From an uncultured Eggerthellaceae bacterium (GTDB lineage: Bacteria > Actinomycetota > Coriobacteriia > Coriobacteriales > Eggerthellaceae), in assembly GCA_947632575.1 (NCBI GenBank), contig CANRPV010000105.1, positions 1 through 5,068 of the forward strand: a stretch of DNA of 5,068 nt, written 5' to 3'. Within the stretch, counting starts at the first letter, position 1; each line of letters starts with the position of its first letter. This document shows positions 4,776-5,068 of this stretch, in pieces. Both the position numbers and the translations under genes were made by a program. The notes under the pieces are model-generated. The model did no database searches, was not told where the DNA came from, and saw nothing but the letters and a program-made list of their open reading frames with translations.

Positions 4776-5068
4776 ATGACCGAGAATATCCCTAACTCTC
4801 ATTCAGAGGAAACGACCAAAAGAAGTGTAGCCACTTCGCTGGACGATGCAAAATCACCGGAAGAGGTTAAGACCATTGCCGCTGAAAATGGAAAAGAGCT
4901 TACCGATGAAGAGGCGCAACGTCTGTTTGAAAGAATCCACGACGAAAATTCGTCCATAGGCGAGCTTTCGGATGAAGAGCTCGAAGCCGTTTCGGGCGGT
5001 GCGAAGATGTACAAGTTCTTCTGGGACACCCTCTACAGCCTTCCCTATAAAGACGAGATCTATGATTA
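4776..5068 (+). CDS. Double-glycine leader peptide, putative RiPP precursor (3' end outside window)
   Basis: This open frame of 97 visible codons has no stop before the right edge. Residues 1-75 are very polar and acidic, without a signal peptide or membrane segment. They end in GELSDEELEAVSGG, a classic double-glycine cleavage motif (Gly74-Gly75, codons 4995-5000) with the -4 Val and the acidic helix expected of leaders cut by C39-peptidase ABC transporters. The stretch from SPEEVKTIAAENGKELTDEE (28-47) resembles the second half of Nif11-like leaders; the usual N-terminal Nif11 helix is not obvious. After the cleavage point the visible 22 residues switch to aromatic-rich (four Tyr, two Phe, one Trp), with no Cys and only one Ser and one Thr. 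The start has a strong Shine-Dalgarno and an upstream TATAAT. The product is probably a secreted, perhaps modified, peptide or bacteriocin; no modification or export gene is in view. I do not recognise a named family. Confidence 0.75.
   Translation, partial: MTENIPNSHSEETTKRSVATSLDDAKSPEEVKTIAAENGKELTDEEAQRLFERIHDENSSIGELSDEELEAVSGGAKMYKFFWDTLYSLPYKDEIYD

Noticed and set aside
4328..4779. Plus-strand short frames with GFEPGV/GSNPRP-type sequence
   Set aside because: These are antisense readings of tRNA genes, a well-known source of false ORFs.
4799..5029. Minus-strand Ser-rich frame opposite the RiPP-like gene
   Set aside because: The low-complexity Ser run is the complement of the Glu/Asp-rich leader; the plus strand has the start signal and the GG motif.
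4329..5068. tRNA-associated integrated island carrying the RiPP-like gene
   Set aside because: Integration normally targets the tRNA 3' end, but the RiPP-like gene lies on the 5' side of tRNA-Gly. I see no duplicated tRNA end or integrase in the window.
1..5068. CRISPR array, IS element or riboswitch
   Set aside because: No spaced direct repeats, no transposase or terminal inverted repeats, and no recognisable riboswitch core were found on reading both strands.

Overview
The window looks like bacterial housekeeping DNA with an accessory gene starting at its right edge. The base composition is moderate (near 50% GC by eye), start codons include TTG, ribosome binding sites are purine-rich, and all three tRNA genes encode their CCA end. 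The order tpiA-gpmI-secG, with a manganese-type GpmI, fits an anaerobic Gram-positive-type bacterium. My best guess is a moderate-GC member of the Coriobacteriia, with Clostridia as the alternative. This is inferred from gene order and protein flavour, not from a marker search.

Layout. Positions 1-586 hold the last ~194 codons of triosephosphate isomerase. Thirteen bases later comes gpmI (600-2186), the cofactor-independent phosphoglycerate mutase, which looks co-transcribed with tpiA as part of a lower-glycolysis operon. A promoter-like sequence then precedes secG (from TTG 2287), the small SecYEG subunit. It is followed by tRNA-Leu(GAG) at 2598-2687 and a clear intrinsic terminator at 2695-2722. 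The secG/tRNA-Leu(GAG) pairing is the same linkage as E. coli secG-leuU.

Positions 2748-4361 hold one uninterrupted 537-codon gene. It fuses a cation diffusion facilitator (CDF) metal transporter, complete with transmembrane metal site and cytosolic domain, to a HAD-superfamily domain. The HAD nucleophile motif reads DVGST instead of DxDxT. The last codons of this gene are read from the antisense strand of a convergent tRNA-Cys gene.

On the minus strand, tRNA-Gly(GCC) and tRNA-Cys(GCA) (4536 to 4329) form a small tRNA unit behind a promoter with a perfect TATAAT box. Facing away from it, beyond a 239-base intergenic region, another perfect TATAAT box and a strong Shine-Dalgarno lead to an open reading frame at 4776. 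This frame runs off the right edge. It encodes an acidic leader ending in ELSDEELEAVSGG followed by an aromatic-rich segment, the architecture of a double-glycine (Nif11-like) RiPP precursor. It is the best candidate here for an undescribed system, but its processing genes would lie outside the window.
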